From: PALSA-612 sp035652235
Lineage (GTDB): Bacteria; Actinomycetota; Thermoleophilia; Gaiellales; Gaiellaceae
Reading direction: 5' to 3'
DNA: 64,000 nucleotides
NCBI GenBank assembly: GCA_035652235.1
Contig: DASREE010000035.1
Location: forward strand, 34,731 to 98,730
Each line of letters begins with the position of its first letter. Position 1 is the first letter of the stretch. Both the position numbers and the translations under genes were made by a program. Under the pieces are notes generated by a model, which saw only the letters and a list, made by a program, of their open reading frames with translations, searched no databases and was not told the origin of the DNA. Below, in pieces: positions 35,070 through 43,436 of the stretch.

Positions 35070-36965
35070 GTGCCCAGACGGCGCAGGCGAGAGCAGCGGC
35101 TCGAGCGCGTGCTCGGCACGCCGGCCCTCTTCGCGACCGCCTACGGCAACGTCGGCTCGTCGATCTACTACGCGCTCGGCCTGACGGCGGTCTACGCGCT
35201 CGGCCTGACGCCGCTCGTGTTCGTCATCGCAGGCGTCGTGTTTGCGGCGACCGCGGCGACCTACGCCGAGGGGACGGTCCGCTACCCGGAGGCAGGCGGC
35301 TCGTCGAGCTTCGCGCGCCACGCCTTCAACGAGGTCGTCTCCTTCGGCGCCGCGTGGGCACAGATGCTCGTCTACGTCGTCACCGTCGCCACGTCCGCGT
35401 TCTTCGTCCCCCACTACCTGTCGATCTTCTGGGGCCCGCTCAACCGCGGTCCCTGGGACATCGTCGGCGGCGCAGTCGTGATCGCCGTCCTCGTCGTCCT
35501 CAACACCGTCGGCGTTCAGGAGGCGGCGAAGCTGAGCATCATCCTCGCGGTCATCGACTTCGCCACGCAGGGGTTCCTCGTCCTGCTCGGCTTCGTCCTC
35601 GTCCTGCATCCGCATGTCCTCACGTCGAACGTGCACTGGGGCGTCGCACCGACGTGGACGCACCTCGCGATCGCGGTGCCGGTGGCGATGCTCGCCTACA
35701 CCGGAGTCGAGACCGTCTCCAACCTGGCCGAGGAGGCCCGCGACCCGGCGCGCAGCGTGCCGCAGGCCTACCGGTGGGTGGCGGGCGCCGTCTTCGCCAT
35801 CTACTTCACGCTCCCGCTCGTCGCGCTCTCGGCGATGCCCGTCGAACGCATCGACGGCAAGCTGACGACGCTGCTCGCGCTGCCGCCGGGCGAGAACGGC
35901 TTCGCCAACGACCCGGTGCTCGGCATCGTCGACAACCTCGGGGTGCACGGCGCGACGCTGCACGCGCTCCGCATCTACGTCGGCATCCTCGCCGCGACCA
36001 TCCTCTTCATCGCCACGAACGCAGGCGTGATCGGCGCCTCGCGCATCACGTACTCGATGGCCACCTACCGGCAGATCCCGGAGATCTTCCGGCGCCTGCA
36101 TCCCCGCTTCAAGACGCCGTGGCTGTCGCTCGTCATCTTCGCGGGGATCGCCCCGATCTGCGTCATCCTGCCCGGGAGCGTCACCTTCGTCGGCACGCTC
36201 TACTCCTTCGGCGCCACGCTCTCCTTCACCGTCGCGCACGCCTCGATCGTCTCGCTCCGCCGCCGGCAGCCGGATGCGGAGCTGACGTTCCGGGCGCGCC
36301 CGAACGTCCGCTTCCGCGGCGTCGTCTGGCCGCTGTTCGCGCTCGTCGGCGGCGTCGCCACCGGCATCTCGTTCCTCGTCATCCTCGTGCAGAACCCAGC
36401 GACGCGCTGGGTCGGCCTGGGCTGGCTCGCCGCCGGCTTCGCCGTGTTCGTCGTCTACCGGCGCCGGTACGTCGGCGTGCCTGTGACGGAGATGATCAAG
36501 GCGCCGCCCATGCTCGGCCCGGCCGCCGCGCTCGAGTACCGGATGATCCTCGCGCCGGTCGTCGACAGCCCGCAGTCGCGCGAGGCCGTCCACATCGCCT
36601 GCCGGCTCGCGGCCGAGCGGCGCTCGGCGATCGTGGCCATGCGCGTCATCGTCGTCCCGCTCGAGCTCCCGATCGACGCGTCACTGCCCGAGCAGGAGGA
36701 GCTCGCGAACCGTCTGCTCGACGAGGCGCACGACATCGGGGAGCTGTACGGCGTGCGGGTGATCGAGCGCCTGACGCGAGCGCGGCACGCGGGCAGGGCG
36801 ATCGTCGAGGAGGCGGCACGGCGAAACGCGGAGATCATCGTCATCGGGGCGCCGCGCCTGCCGCACCGCACGCGGCGCAGCGCCATCTTCGGCAAGACGG
36901 TCGACTACGTCCTGAGGCACGCGCCCTGCCGCGTCATGGTCGGGGCCGGCCGCGTCGCCGCCTAG
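35070..36965 (+). CDS. APC-superfamily permease fused to a C-terminal USP domain (1)
   Basis: The 631-aa protein has about twelve membrane helices (residues 15-470), with the APC entry TPALFATAYGNVGSSIYYALG and the amphipathic LAYTGVETVSNLAEEARDP signature. Residues about 490-631 form a universal-stress-protein fold (MILAPVVDSPQSREAVHIAC, then SAIFGKTVDYVLRHAPCRVMV). The architecture, with two TrkA/RCK proteins downstream, recalls KimA-type potassium importers, but an amino acid substrate cannot be excluded. First of five co-directed transport genes. Confidence 0.78.
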   Translation: MPRRRRREQRLERVLGTPALFATAYGNVGSSIYYALGLTAVYALGLTPLVFVIAGVVFAATAATYAEGTVRYPEAGGSSSFARHAFNEVVSFGAAWAQMLVYVVTVATSAFFVPHYLSIFWGPLNRGPWDIVGGAVVIAVLVVLNTVGVQEAAKLSIILAVIDFATQGFLVLLGFVLVLHPHVLTSNVHWGVAPTWTHLAIAVPVAMLAYTGVETVSNLAEEARDPARSVPQAYRWVAGAVFAIYFTLPLVALSAMPVERIDGKLTTLLALPPGENGFANDPVLGIVDNLGVHGATLHALRIYVGILAATILFIATNAGVIGASRITYSMATYRQIPEIFRRLHPRFKTPWLSLVIFAGIAPICVILPGSVTFVGTLYSFGATLSFTVAHASIVSLRRRQPDAELTFRARPNVRFRGVVWPLFALVGGVATGISFLVILVQNPATRWVGLGWLAAGFAVFVVYRRRYVGVPVTEMIKAPPMLGPAAALEYRMILAPVVDSPQSREAVHIACRLAAERRSAIVAMRVIVVPLELPIDASLPEQEELANRLLDEAHDIGELYGVRVIERLTRARHAGRAIVEEAARRNAEIIVIGAPRLPHRTRRSAIFGKTVDYVLRHAPCRVMVGAGRVAA

Positions 36966-36982
36966 CCGAGCCGGCGCGCTCG

Positions 36983-37165
36983 ATGAGGAGCGTCCACGAC
37001 CGCCTCGTCCTCGTCTTCGCGGCGCTGTTCGTCGCGCTCGGGGTGGCGCTGATCGTGCAGACGGCGCGGGCGGGGGGAGGTGTGGGCTACGTCATCGGCG
37101 CGCTGTTCGTCGCGCTCGGCGCCGGACGTGCCGAGCTGCACAGACGCCGGGCGCGCAGCGACTAA
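36983..37165 (+). CDS. Small two-helix membrane protein
   Basis: The 60-aa product has two hydrophobic segments, LVLVFAALFVALGVALIVQT and GVGYVIGALFVALGAG, and a basic tail. No family is recognised. It sits between two homologous permease genes and its TAA stop begins the next gene's -10 box. It could be an accessory subunit of the transporters or a free-standing peptide. Start ATG 36983 has no clear ribosome site. Confidence 0.55.
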   Translation: MRSVHDRLVLVFAALFVALGVALIVQTARAGGGVGYVIGALFVALGAGRAELHRRRARSD

Positions 37166-37168
37166 CCT
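37163..37168 (+). promoter_or_regulatory. -10 box of permease-USP fusion 2, built on a stop codon
   Basis: TAACCT ends 9 nt before GTG 37178. Its TAA is the stop codon of the 60-aa membrane gene. Confidence 0.4.
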
Positions 37169-37177
37169 CTCCACGCT

Positions 37178-39106
37178 GTGGCGAGAAAGCTCCCCGCTCT
37201 CGAGCGCGTGCTCGGGGCACCCGCGCTGTTCTCGGTCGCCTACGGGGAGATCGCCTCGTCGATCTACGTCGCGCTCGGCATCGTCGCGGCGAAGGCGCTC
37301 GGGCTCACGCCGGTCGTGCTGCTCGCCGTCGGCGCGCTCTTCCTGGTGATCGCGCTGTCGTACGCGGAGGGCACGGCCGCGATCCCGGAGACCGGCGGCG
37401 CAGCGACGATGGTGCGGAAGGCGTTCAACGACCTGGCCGGCTTCATGACCGGCTGGGTGCTGTTCCTCGACTACCTGATCGTGATCGCGCTCTCCGCGCT
37501 GTTCCTGCCGCACTACCTGGCCGGCGCCCTGCAGGTGTCGGCCCTCCGCCGCCAGCCGTGGGACGTGCTCGTCGCCGTCGGCGCCATCCTGGCCGTCGGC
37601 GCGATTCGCCTCGTGCGGCGCCCGGCCTTCTACTCGATCGCGGTCGTCCTCGCCGCTCTCGACGTGCTCACGCAGCTGCTGCTCGTCGTGCTCGGCTTCG
37701 CGCTGCTCGCGACTCCGGACGCGCTCACCCACGGGCTCGACGTCGGCTCGAGCCCGAGCTGGCACGCGCTGCTCTTCGCCCTTCCCCTCGCCATGCTCGC
37801 CTACACGGGGCTGGAGACGGTCGCGAACCTGGCCGAGGAGGCGCGCAGGCCCGGGGTGGACATCCCGCGCAGCGTCTTCTCGGCCGTCGCCCTGGTGGCG
37901 GTCGTCTACGTCGCCATCGCCTACGTCGGCCTGTCGGCCTTCCCGGTCGAGCACGGCTCGACCCCGCTCGGCAAGCGCTGGCTGCGCGCGCCGATGATCG
38001 GGATCTCGGAGGCGCTGCACGGGCACATGCCGCACGACGCCGTCGCCGCCGTGCGGGCGTTCGTCGGTATCTCGGGCGCGCTGATCCTGCTCGCCAGCAT
38101 CGCGACCGCCGTCTCGGGGATCGGCCGCCTCGCCTACTCGCTGGGAGAGCACGGGATGCTGCCTCGCGCCTTCGGCCGGCTCGGGCGCCGGACGCACATC
38201 TCCCCGCACTCGATCGTCACCACGGTGGCGATCGCCTCCGGGCTGCTCGTGACCGTCACCGCGGTCGAGCGTACGCCCGTCATCTTCCTCGCCAGCCTGT
38301 ACAGCTTCGGCGTCCTCCTCGCATTCGCCGCGGCGCAGCTGGCCGTCCTCCGCCTGCGGGCCACAGCGCCCGACCTGGCACGCCCCTACCGCGTCCCGCT
38401 GGACGTGAAGCTGCGCGGCGTGGAGGTGCCGCTGCCCACCCTGGCCGGGCTGGCCGCGACCGCCGTCGTGTTCGTGATCGCCATGGTCACGCACCCCGCT
38501 GCGCGCTACGCCGGGCCGAGCTGGCTCGCCGCCGGGGTCGTCGTCTACGGCCTTGTCCGGCGGGCGCGGGGCGAGGGGCTCCTCGAGCACGTCGTCTCGC
38601 CGGACGAGCAGGAGCTGTCGGAGCCGGAGCTCGGGCGCATCCTCGTGCCGCTGAAGCTCGGGCCGATCGGCGAGGAGATGCTCGCGACGGCGGTCAAGCT
38701 CGCACAGGAGCGGGGCTCGGCCGTCGAGGCGCTGCACGTGATCAAGGTCCCGCTCGACTCGTCCCTCGAGGCGCCGCTCGACGCGGACGAGGCGCGCGCG
38801 GCCGAGTCGATCGAGGAGGCGCGGGCGCTCGGGGCCGACCACGGGGTCGAGGTCGTCGGCGAGACGATCCGCGCTCGCTCGATCGGCGAGGCGATCGTGG
38901 ACGAGGCGCGCAAGCGCGACGTCGACCTGATCGTGCTCGGCTCCGCCCCGCGCTGGCGGCGCCAGTCCCGCTTCTTCTCGCCGACGGTCGAGTACGTGCT
39001 GCGCAAGGCGCCGTGCGAGGTGCTCGTCGTCGCCTTTCCGCAGGGAGTGCTCGACGAGGCAGAAGAAGGCGGCGAGCGCGGCGACCAGGCAGGGATGCTG
39101 CGCTAG
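37178..39106 (+). CDS. APC-superfamily permease fused to a C-terminal USP domain (2)
   Basis: The 642-aa paralogue of the gene at 35070 begins APALFSVAYGEIASSIYVALG, has about twelve helices, and carries AYTGLETVANLAEEARRPGV. A USP domain (about 485-630) includes GRILVPLKLGPIGEEML and SRFFSPTVEYVLRKAPCEVLV. The linked RCK-type genes suggest cation (potassium) transport. Duplication of the permease next to duplicated RCK proteins suggests paired or differently tuned systems. Confidence 0.78.
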   Translation: MARKLPALERVLGAPALFSVAYGEIASSIYVALGIVAAKALGLTPVVLLAVGALFLVIALSYAEGTAAIPETGGAATMVRKAFNDLAGFMTGWVLFLDYLIVIALSALFLPHYLAGALQVSALRRQPWDVLVAVGAILAVGAIRLVRRPAFYSIAVVLAALDVLTQLLLVVLGFALLATPDALTHGLDVGSSPSWHALLFALPLAMLAYTGLETVANLAEEARRPGVDIPRSVFSAVALVAVVYVAIAYVGLSAFPVEHGSTPLGKRWLRAPMIGISEALHGHMPHDAVAAVRAFVGISGALILLASIATAVSGIGRLAYSLGEHGMLPRAFGRLGRRTHISPHSIVTTVAIASGLLVTVTAVERTPVIFLASLYSFGVLLAFAAAQLAVLRLRATAPDLARPYRVPLDVKLRGVEVPLPTLAGLAATAVVFVIAMVTHPAARYAGPSWLAAGVVVYGLVRRARGEGLLEHVVSPDEQELSEPELGRILVPLKLGPIGEEMLATAVKLAQERGSAVEALHVIKVPLDSSLEAPLDADEARAAESIEEARALGADHGVEVVGETIRARSIGEAIVDEARKRDVDLIVLGSAPRWRRQSRFFSPTVEYVLRKAPCEVLVVAFPQGVLDEAEEGGERGDQAGMLR

Positions 39107-39109
39107 GCT
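39104..39109 (+). promoter_or_regulatory. -10 box of the first trkA-like gene, built on a stop codon
   Basis: TAGGCT ends 6 nt before ATG 39116. Its TAG is the stop codon of permease-USP fusion 2. Confidence 0.45.
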
Positions 39110-39115
39110 GAGCCC

Positions 39116-39562
39116 ATGAAGGTGATCGTCATCGGCTGCGGCCGGGTCGGCTCGGCCGTCGCCAAGCGTCTCGACCGCGAGGGCTGGGATGTCGTCGCGG
39201 TGGACGAGAAGGAGGAGGCGCTGGCGCGGCTCGGCGCGAACTGGGGTGGCGGGTTCGTCGTCGGCCACGGGATGGACGAGGCCGTGCTGCAGGAGGCCGG
39301 GATCGCCACGGCGGACGCGGTCGTCGTCTCGACGGACGGCGACAACACGAACCTCGTCGTCGCCCAGGTCGCGCAGAAACGCTACGGCATCGACTGCGTC
39401 GTCGTCCGGGTGCTCGACCCCGCCCGCGCCGAGTTCTACGCCGCCCGAGGCCTGCGTACAGTCTGCCCGACCTCGACCGCGATCGACGTCCTCACCGAGT
39501 CCGTCCGCTCGTGCGAGGTGCCGGCGGGGAGCACGGCCGTCGACGCGGTCAGGGCAGGCTAG
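39116..39562 (+). CDS. TrkA-N (RCK) domain protein, short form
   Basis: The 148-aa protein is a single Rossmann NAD-binding domain: MKVIVIGCGRVGSAVAKRL (GxGxxG), the acidic D30 region VVAVDEKEEAL, and DAVVVSTDGDNTNLVVAQVA. It lacks the C-terminal TrkA-C ligand domain found in the next gene. RCK proteins gate K+ channels and transporters in response to nucleotides. It probably works with its neighbour and one of the two permeases. Confidence 0.85.
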   Translation: MKVIVIGCGRVGSAVAKRLDREGWDVVAVDEKEEALARLGANWGGGFVVGHGMDEAVLQEAGIATADAVVVSTDGDNTNLVVAQVAQKRYGIDCVVVRVLDPARAEFYAARGLRTVCPTSTAIDVLTESVRSCEVPAGSTAVDAVRAG

Positions 39563-39566
39563 CGCC

Positions 39567-40229
39567 GTGTACCTCATCGTCGCGGGCGGCGGGAAGGTCG
39601 GTGCGAACCTGACGCGCAGCCTGCTCAGCCACGGCCACGAGGTGACGATGATCGAGCAGAGGGCCGACCGGTTCGAGACGCTCGAGGAGGAGTTCGAGCA
39701 CCAGGTCCAGCTCGGCGACGCGACGGAGGTGTTCGTGCTCGAGCAGGCCGGGATCGCGCGGCCGCCCGACATGCTCGTGGCGACGACCGGCGACGACGAG
39801 GACAACATCATCATCTGCCAGCTGGCCCGTGAGAAGTACGGCGTGCCCAAGGTGATCGCCCGCGTCAACGACCCGCGGAACCAGCCGCACTTCGACCTGC
39901 TCGGGATCTCGCCCACCGTCTGCGCCACGCTGTCCCTGCTCGCGCTCGTCGAGCACGAGGTGCCCGAGCACGACCTCGTGCACCTGCTCGAGCTGCGCAA
40001 GGAGAACCTGGAGATCGTGGAGGTGCAGATCGACCGCGACTCGCCCTGCGTCGGCAAGCCGGTGGACGGCATCCCGCTCCCGTCCGGGTCGCAGCTGATC
40101 TCCGTCGTCCGGAACGGCCAGGCGAAGATCGCGGACGGCCACACGACGCTCGAGGTGGGCGACCAGGTGCTCGCCATCCTCGAGCCCGGCAAGACCGACG
40201 AGCTGCGGCGGGTCCTGCTCAAGCGCTGA
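39567..40229 (+). CDS. TrkA-type RCK protein (TrkA-N plus TrkA-C)
   Basis: The 220-aa protein has TrkA-N (YLIVAGGGKVGANLTRSLL, ATTGDDEDNIIICQLAREKY, residues 1-130) and a TrkA-C domain (about 140-220, LEIVEVQIDRDSPCVGKPV and DQVLAILEPGK). This full-length form resembles K+ uptake regulators TrkA/KtrA/CeoC. GTG 39567 lies 4 nt after the preceding stop, so the two RCK genes are translationally close. No trkH/ktrB is in the window, supporting a link to the permease-USP proteins. Confidence 0.88.
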   Translation: MYLIVAGGGKVGANLTRSLLSHGHEVTMIEQRADRFETLEEEFEHQVQLGDATEVFVLEQAGIARPPDMLVATTGDDEDNIIICQLAREKYGVPKVIARVNDPRNQPHFDLLGISPTVCATLSLLALVEHEVPEHDLVHLLELRKENLEIVEVQIDRDSPCVGKPVDGIPLPSGSQLISVVRNGQAKIADGHTTLEVGDQVLAILEPGKTDELRRVLLKR

Positions 40230-40408
40230 CGGGTCGAAGCCCGAAGCCCGTGCCGGCCGCCCCCGCCACGTTCCGTTCGCACGCGTCCCGGGGTCACACG
40301 GCTGTGCGGCGCGGTCTGAGCGGGGTCGTGACGCTCTGGCGGCGAAGAGGGGGGAGTTCCGCGGGCGGAGCGGCCGCGCCGACAGGTCGGTACCGGCTGG
40401 GGCTGCGG

Positions 40409-41854
40409 GTGCGGCGGGCGCTTCTCGCGGCCGCGGCGGCCGCGGCCGGGGGTGCGATCGCCGCCGCCGCCTCGGGCTCGCCGACCGCACGCCCCTCCGC
40501 CCGGCTCGGCGGCGACTGGACGCGCTTCGGCTACACCGCGTCTCGCACGAGCAGCGGCCCCGCCCGCACAGGGATCACCGCTGCGAACGTCCGCACGCTC
40601 GAGCGCCGGCGCGTGACCCTCGACGGCACCGTCGACTCGTCGCCGATCTACCTCCGCAGCGCGCTCGTGGACGGCGGGCGCTACGACGTCGTCGTCGTCA
40701 CCACCAGCTACGGGAAGACGATCGCCATCGACGCGGCGAGCGGTCGCACCCTCTGGCGCTTCACGCCCCCCGGCTACGCGTCGTGGGCGGGCTCGTACCG
40801 GATCACGAACGCGACACCCCTTGCCGACCCGTCTCGCCGCTTCGTGTACGCCGCCTCGCCGGACGGGAAGATCCACAAGCTCCGCCTGGCCGACGGTCGC
40901 GAGGTCGCAGGCTGGCCGGTCGCGATCACGCGCCTGCCGGCGCGCGAGAAGATCGCGGCGCCGCTCAACCTCTCGCGCGGCCTCCTGCTTGCCTCGACGG
41001 GCGGCTACCTCGGCGACGAACCCCCGTACCAGGGCCACGTGGTCGGCATCGACGCCCGCACCGGCCGGATCGTGCACGTCTGGAACGCGCTGTGCAGCGA
41101 CCGGCACGAGCTGATCGACCCGTCCAGCTGCCCGGAGAGCGACTCGGCGATCTGGGCGCGGGCCGGCGTCGTCGTCGACCCGGCCACCGGCAACCTCCTC
41201 GTTGCGACCGGCAACGGGACGTTCGACGGGGTGCGCTACTGGGGCGACAGCGTGCTCATGCTGACGCCGGACGCCGGCCGCCTGCTGCAAAACTGGACGC
41301 CGACGAACCACGAGGAGCTGAACTCGGGCGACCTCGACCTCGGCTCGACCGCTCCTGCGCTGCTCGGCCAGAACCTGGCGGCGCAGAGCGGGAAGGACGG
41401 CAAGCTGAGGCTGCTCGACCTGAGGAGGCTGAACGGCAAGGGCGGCGCGGGCCCGGTCACGGGCGGGGAGCTGCAGACGCTGTCGACGCCGAGCGGCCAG
41501 GGCCTGTTCTCGGCGCCGGCCGTCTGGCGGAGCGGCGGCCGGACGTGGCTGTTCGTCTCCGACTTCGGCGCCACGGCCGCGTACGTGCTCGACGGGCGCC
41601 GCCTCCGCGTCGTCTGGCGCGCGCCGATCGCCGGCACGAGCCCGGTCGTCGCCGGTGGGCTGCTGTACGTGTACAACCCGAACGGCGGGCTGAACGTGCT
41701 CCTTCCCCAGACCGGGAAGCGGCTGGCCGTCCTGCCCGCCGGCAGCGGCCACTGGAACAGCCCGATCGTCACGGACGGGCGCGTCGTCCTCCCCGAGGGC
41801 AGCGCGAACGACCACCTCGAGCAGGGCGTCCTCGACATCTACCGGCTCCCGTAG
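40409..41854 (+). CDS. Exported PQQ-type beta-propeller protein
   Basis: From GTG 40409 the 481-aa product has an export signal (RRALLAAAAAAAGGAIAAAA). A WD-like propeller of the PQQ-dehydrogenase repeat type follows: GDWTRFGYTASRTSSGPA, DAASGRTLWRFTPP, GIDARTGRIVHVWNAL, ATGNGTFDGVRYWGDSV and VAGGLLYVYNPNGGLNVL. No dehydrogenase catalytic site was recognised, so it may be a binding or scaffold protein. Earlier in-frame starts (such as 40250) would give a longer cytoplasmic N-terminus. The 179-bp gap before it holds no clear promoter. Confidence 0.65.
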   Translation: MRRALLAAAAAAAGGAIAAAASGSPTARPSARLGGDWTRFGYTASRTSSGPARTGITAANVRTLERRRVTLDGTVDSSPIYLRSALVDGGRYDVVVVTTSYGKTIAIDAASGRTLWRFTPPGYASWAGSYRITNATPLADPSRRFVYAASPDGKIHKLRLADGREVAGWPVAITRLPAREKIAAPLNLSRGLLLASTGGYLGDEPPYQGHVVGIDARTGRIVHVWNALCSDRHELIDPSSCPESDSAIWARAGVVVDPATGNLLVATGNGTFDGVRYWGDSVLMLTPDAGRLLQNWTPTNHEELNSGDLDLGSTAPALLGQNLAAQSGKDGKLRLLDLRRLNGKGGAGPVTGGELQTLSTPSGQGLFSAPAVWRSGGRTWLFVSDFGATAAYVLDGRRLRVVWRAPIAGTSPVVAGGLLYVYNPNGGLNVLLPQTGKRLAVLPAGSGHWNSPIVTDGRVVLPEGSANDHLEQGVLDIYRLP

Positions 41855-41899
41855 GCTGATCGTCCCGCCGCGCCGGCGGACGGCGAGCCGGCCCGGCCG

Positions 41900-42433
41900 T
41901 CAGCGCCTCCCCGCCGTCGCGGCGAGCGTGATCGTCGCGATCGGGTCGGGGCGCAGGCGCAGCGTGCCGGCCGGGACGCGCACCGTGCAGAACGCGTGCT
42001 CGGGGTCGCCGCCGCGCTGGAGCTCGCCCTCCGGCAGCCCGGAGCAGATCGCCTGGGCGCGGTAGGCGGCCCGCACCGCGGCGAGCGGAAAGCCGATGCC
42101 GACGCTCCTGAGCGTGCGCGCCCGCGGATCGTCGACGGTCGCGGAGGCGACGCGGCCGCCGGCGAGGCGAACGACGAGGTGGGGGTAGACGAGCGTCTCG
42201 CCGCCGGCGCCTCCGGTCAGCCGGTCGCGGCGCGGGCGGCCGAGCACGGCGACGACGTCTGCGCGCCGTTCGCCGAGCACGACGCGACCGACACGGCCGC
42301 GGTCCTCAGCGACGACGACGGCGGGGGCGCCGCCGCGGTGCGGCGCTCCTCGGGTGGCGAGGCGAACGCCGGCGATGGCGCCGCCCGCCACGACGGCCAG
42401 CGCGGCCAGCACGGCCAGCGCCCGGCTCGTCAC
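41900..42433 (-). CDS. Membrane-anchored or secreted protein of unknown function
   Basis: From GTG 42433 the 177-aa product has an N-terminal hydrophobic anchor (RALAVLAALAVVAGGAIAGV). An extracellular domain follows, containing GRVGRVVLGERRADVVAVLG, a YPHLVVRLAGGRVASATV strand and two Cys (in AICSGL and HAFCTV) that could form a disulfide. The pattern vaguely recalls SmpA/BamE-like or PepSY-like small beta domains, but I do not assign it. Confidence 0.55.
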   Translation of the reverse strand: MTSRALAVLAALAVVAGGAIAGVRLATRGAPHRGGAPAVVVAEDRGRVGRVVLGERRADVVAVLGRPRRDRLTGGAGGETLVYPHLVVRLAGGRVASATVDDPRARTLRSVGIGFPLAAVRAAYRAQAICSGLPEGELQRGGDPEHAFCTVRVPAGTLRLRPDPIATITLAATAGRR

Positions 42434-42512
42434 CCGACGTAGCGGCCCGCTGGGGTGCGCACACCCCTGCGCCGGCGGTCGTGACGCCTCCGGATCGGGC
42501 GCCGCTTGCCCA

Positions 42513-42743
42513 CTAGCCTGCGCGGCGACGGCGGACGTGCGGGCCCTGCCGGCCGAGCGCGGCATAGGCGAGCGCCTGCAGCGACTCGTTCAGCGCGCGC
42601 AGCTCGTGCACGAGCGGCGCGAGGTTCTCCCCCGAGTCGAGCCGCCGGTTGAGCGAGCGGAGCTCCGCCGTGAGGGCGTCGAGCCGCCCGAGCAGCGCGT
42701 CCAGCTGGCGGTCTCCGACCTCCTTCGTCTCCACGGAGCACAT
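42513..42743 (-). CDS. Small helical (coiled-coil) protein
   Basis: The 76-aa product is dominated by heptad-like repeats (DALLGRLDALTAELRSLNRRL, LVHELRALNESLQALAYA; roughly residues 14-62) and a basic tail. No family recognised. It starts at ATG 42743, one base after the stop of the HAD-like gene on the same strand, so the two are probably co-transcribed. Confidence 0.5.
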   Translation of the reverse strand: MCSVETKEVGDRQLDALLGRLDALTAELRSLNRRLDSGENLAPLVHELRALNESLQALAYAALGRQGPHVRRRRAG

Positions 42744-42744
42744 C

Positions 42745-43227
42745 TTACGGAGACGGGCTCGCGCCGCCGCCGACCCGTGCCGCCTCGAGCAGCTCCGCGA
42801 GCGTGCGAACCTCCCGCCCGTCCGATCCCGCCCGCGCGCGCTCGAGCGCGCCGGGGCCGGTCGCGAGCAGATCGAGGCTTCGCCACACGCCGAGGTGCTG
42901 CGCTGCGACGCGGGCGAGCGGCTCGGGCGCGTCCGTGAACGCGTGCACCCTGACGCCTGCCGCCCGCAACCGCCTCAGCGCGGCGTTCGCGGCCGGATTC
43001 GGGCGGAGGTGGACTGGTGCGTGGTCCTCGCAGAAGCGCTCGAGCAGCGCCCGCCAGTTGCCGACGCGGCGGTCGAGCTCGGGCGGGGCGGCCGCGCGGT
43101 CGGTCAGCTCGGCGAGACCGGGGTCGCGCAGCCGCCGCGCTGCGTCCTCGAGCCACGCGGCCCAGAGAGCGCGCGTGTCGCCGAGGGCGCCGTCGAGGTC
43201 GACGGCCAGCGATCTCGTCTCCGGCAC
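42745..43227 (-). CDS. HAD-superfamily hydrolase
   Basis: The 160-aa protein has HAD motif I (LAVDLDGALGDTRALW, nucleophile D9 and D11), motif II (VHAFTDAP, Thr/Ser position) and a short cap. It lacks a clear C-terminal D-D motif, although GSDGREVRTLAELL may serve. The substrate is unknown. GTG 43227 lies 6 nt after a TATCAT box. It is divergent from the cobalamin-riboswitch operon, with overlapping -10 boxes. Confidence 0.7.
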   Translation of the reverse strand: MPETRSLAVDLDGALGDTRALWAAWLEDAARRLRDPGLAELTDRAAAPPELDRRVGNWRALLERFCEDHAPVHLRPNPAANAALRRLRAAGVRVHAFTDAPEPLARVAAQHLGVWRSLDLLATGPGALERARAGSDGREVRTLAELLEAARVGGGASPSP

Positions 43228-43233
43228 CGGGCG

Positions 43234-43239
43234 ATGATA
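43234..43239 (-). promoter_or_regulatory. -10 box of the HAD-like gene (leaderless)
   Basis: Minus-strand TATCAT ends 6 nt before GTG 43227. It overlaps by 2 bp the plus-strand TAGGCT at 43238. Confidence 0.5.
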
Positions 43240-43243
43240 GGCT
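43238..43243 (+). promoter_or_regulatory. -10 box of the btuFCD transcript
   Basis: TAGGCT ends about 8 nt before the first paired region of the cobalamin riboswitch. Confidence 0.45.
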
Positions 43244-43250
43244 CGGCGCG

Positions 43251-43410
43251 AACAGACCGGTGTGCGGTTCGGGAACCCGGTGAGAATCCGGGACGGTCCC
43301 GCCGCTGTGAGGGGAGATGCCCTCCGCCACGACGCCACTGGCCACGCGGCCGGGAAGGCGGCGGAGGGGGTGCCCCGAGTCAGAAGACCTGCCGCCCGCC
43401 GAGACACCCG
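43251..43410 (+). ncRNA. Cobalamin (AdoCbl) riboswitch
   Basis: The leader carries the class signature: CGGTGAGAATCCGGGACGG, CCGCCGCTGTGAGG, the CCACTGG segment, and the 3' B12-box-like GTCAGAAGACCTGCC. A P1 closing helix can pair GGTGT (43259-43263) with ACACC (43404-43408). It is followed by a strong ribosome site (GGAAGGAGG) and a btuF-like gene. Cobalamin binding should repress uptake genes, probably by masking the ribosome site. Confidence 0.92.
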
Positions 43411-43436
43411 AACCCCTCGAGGAAGGAGGATTCGTC

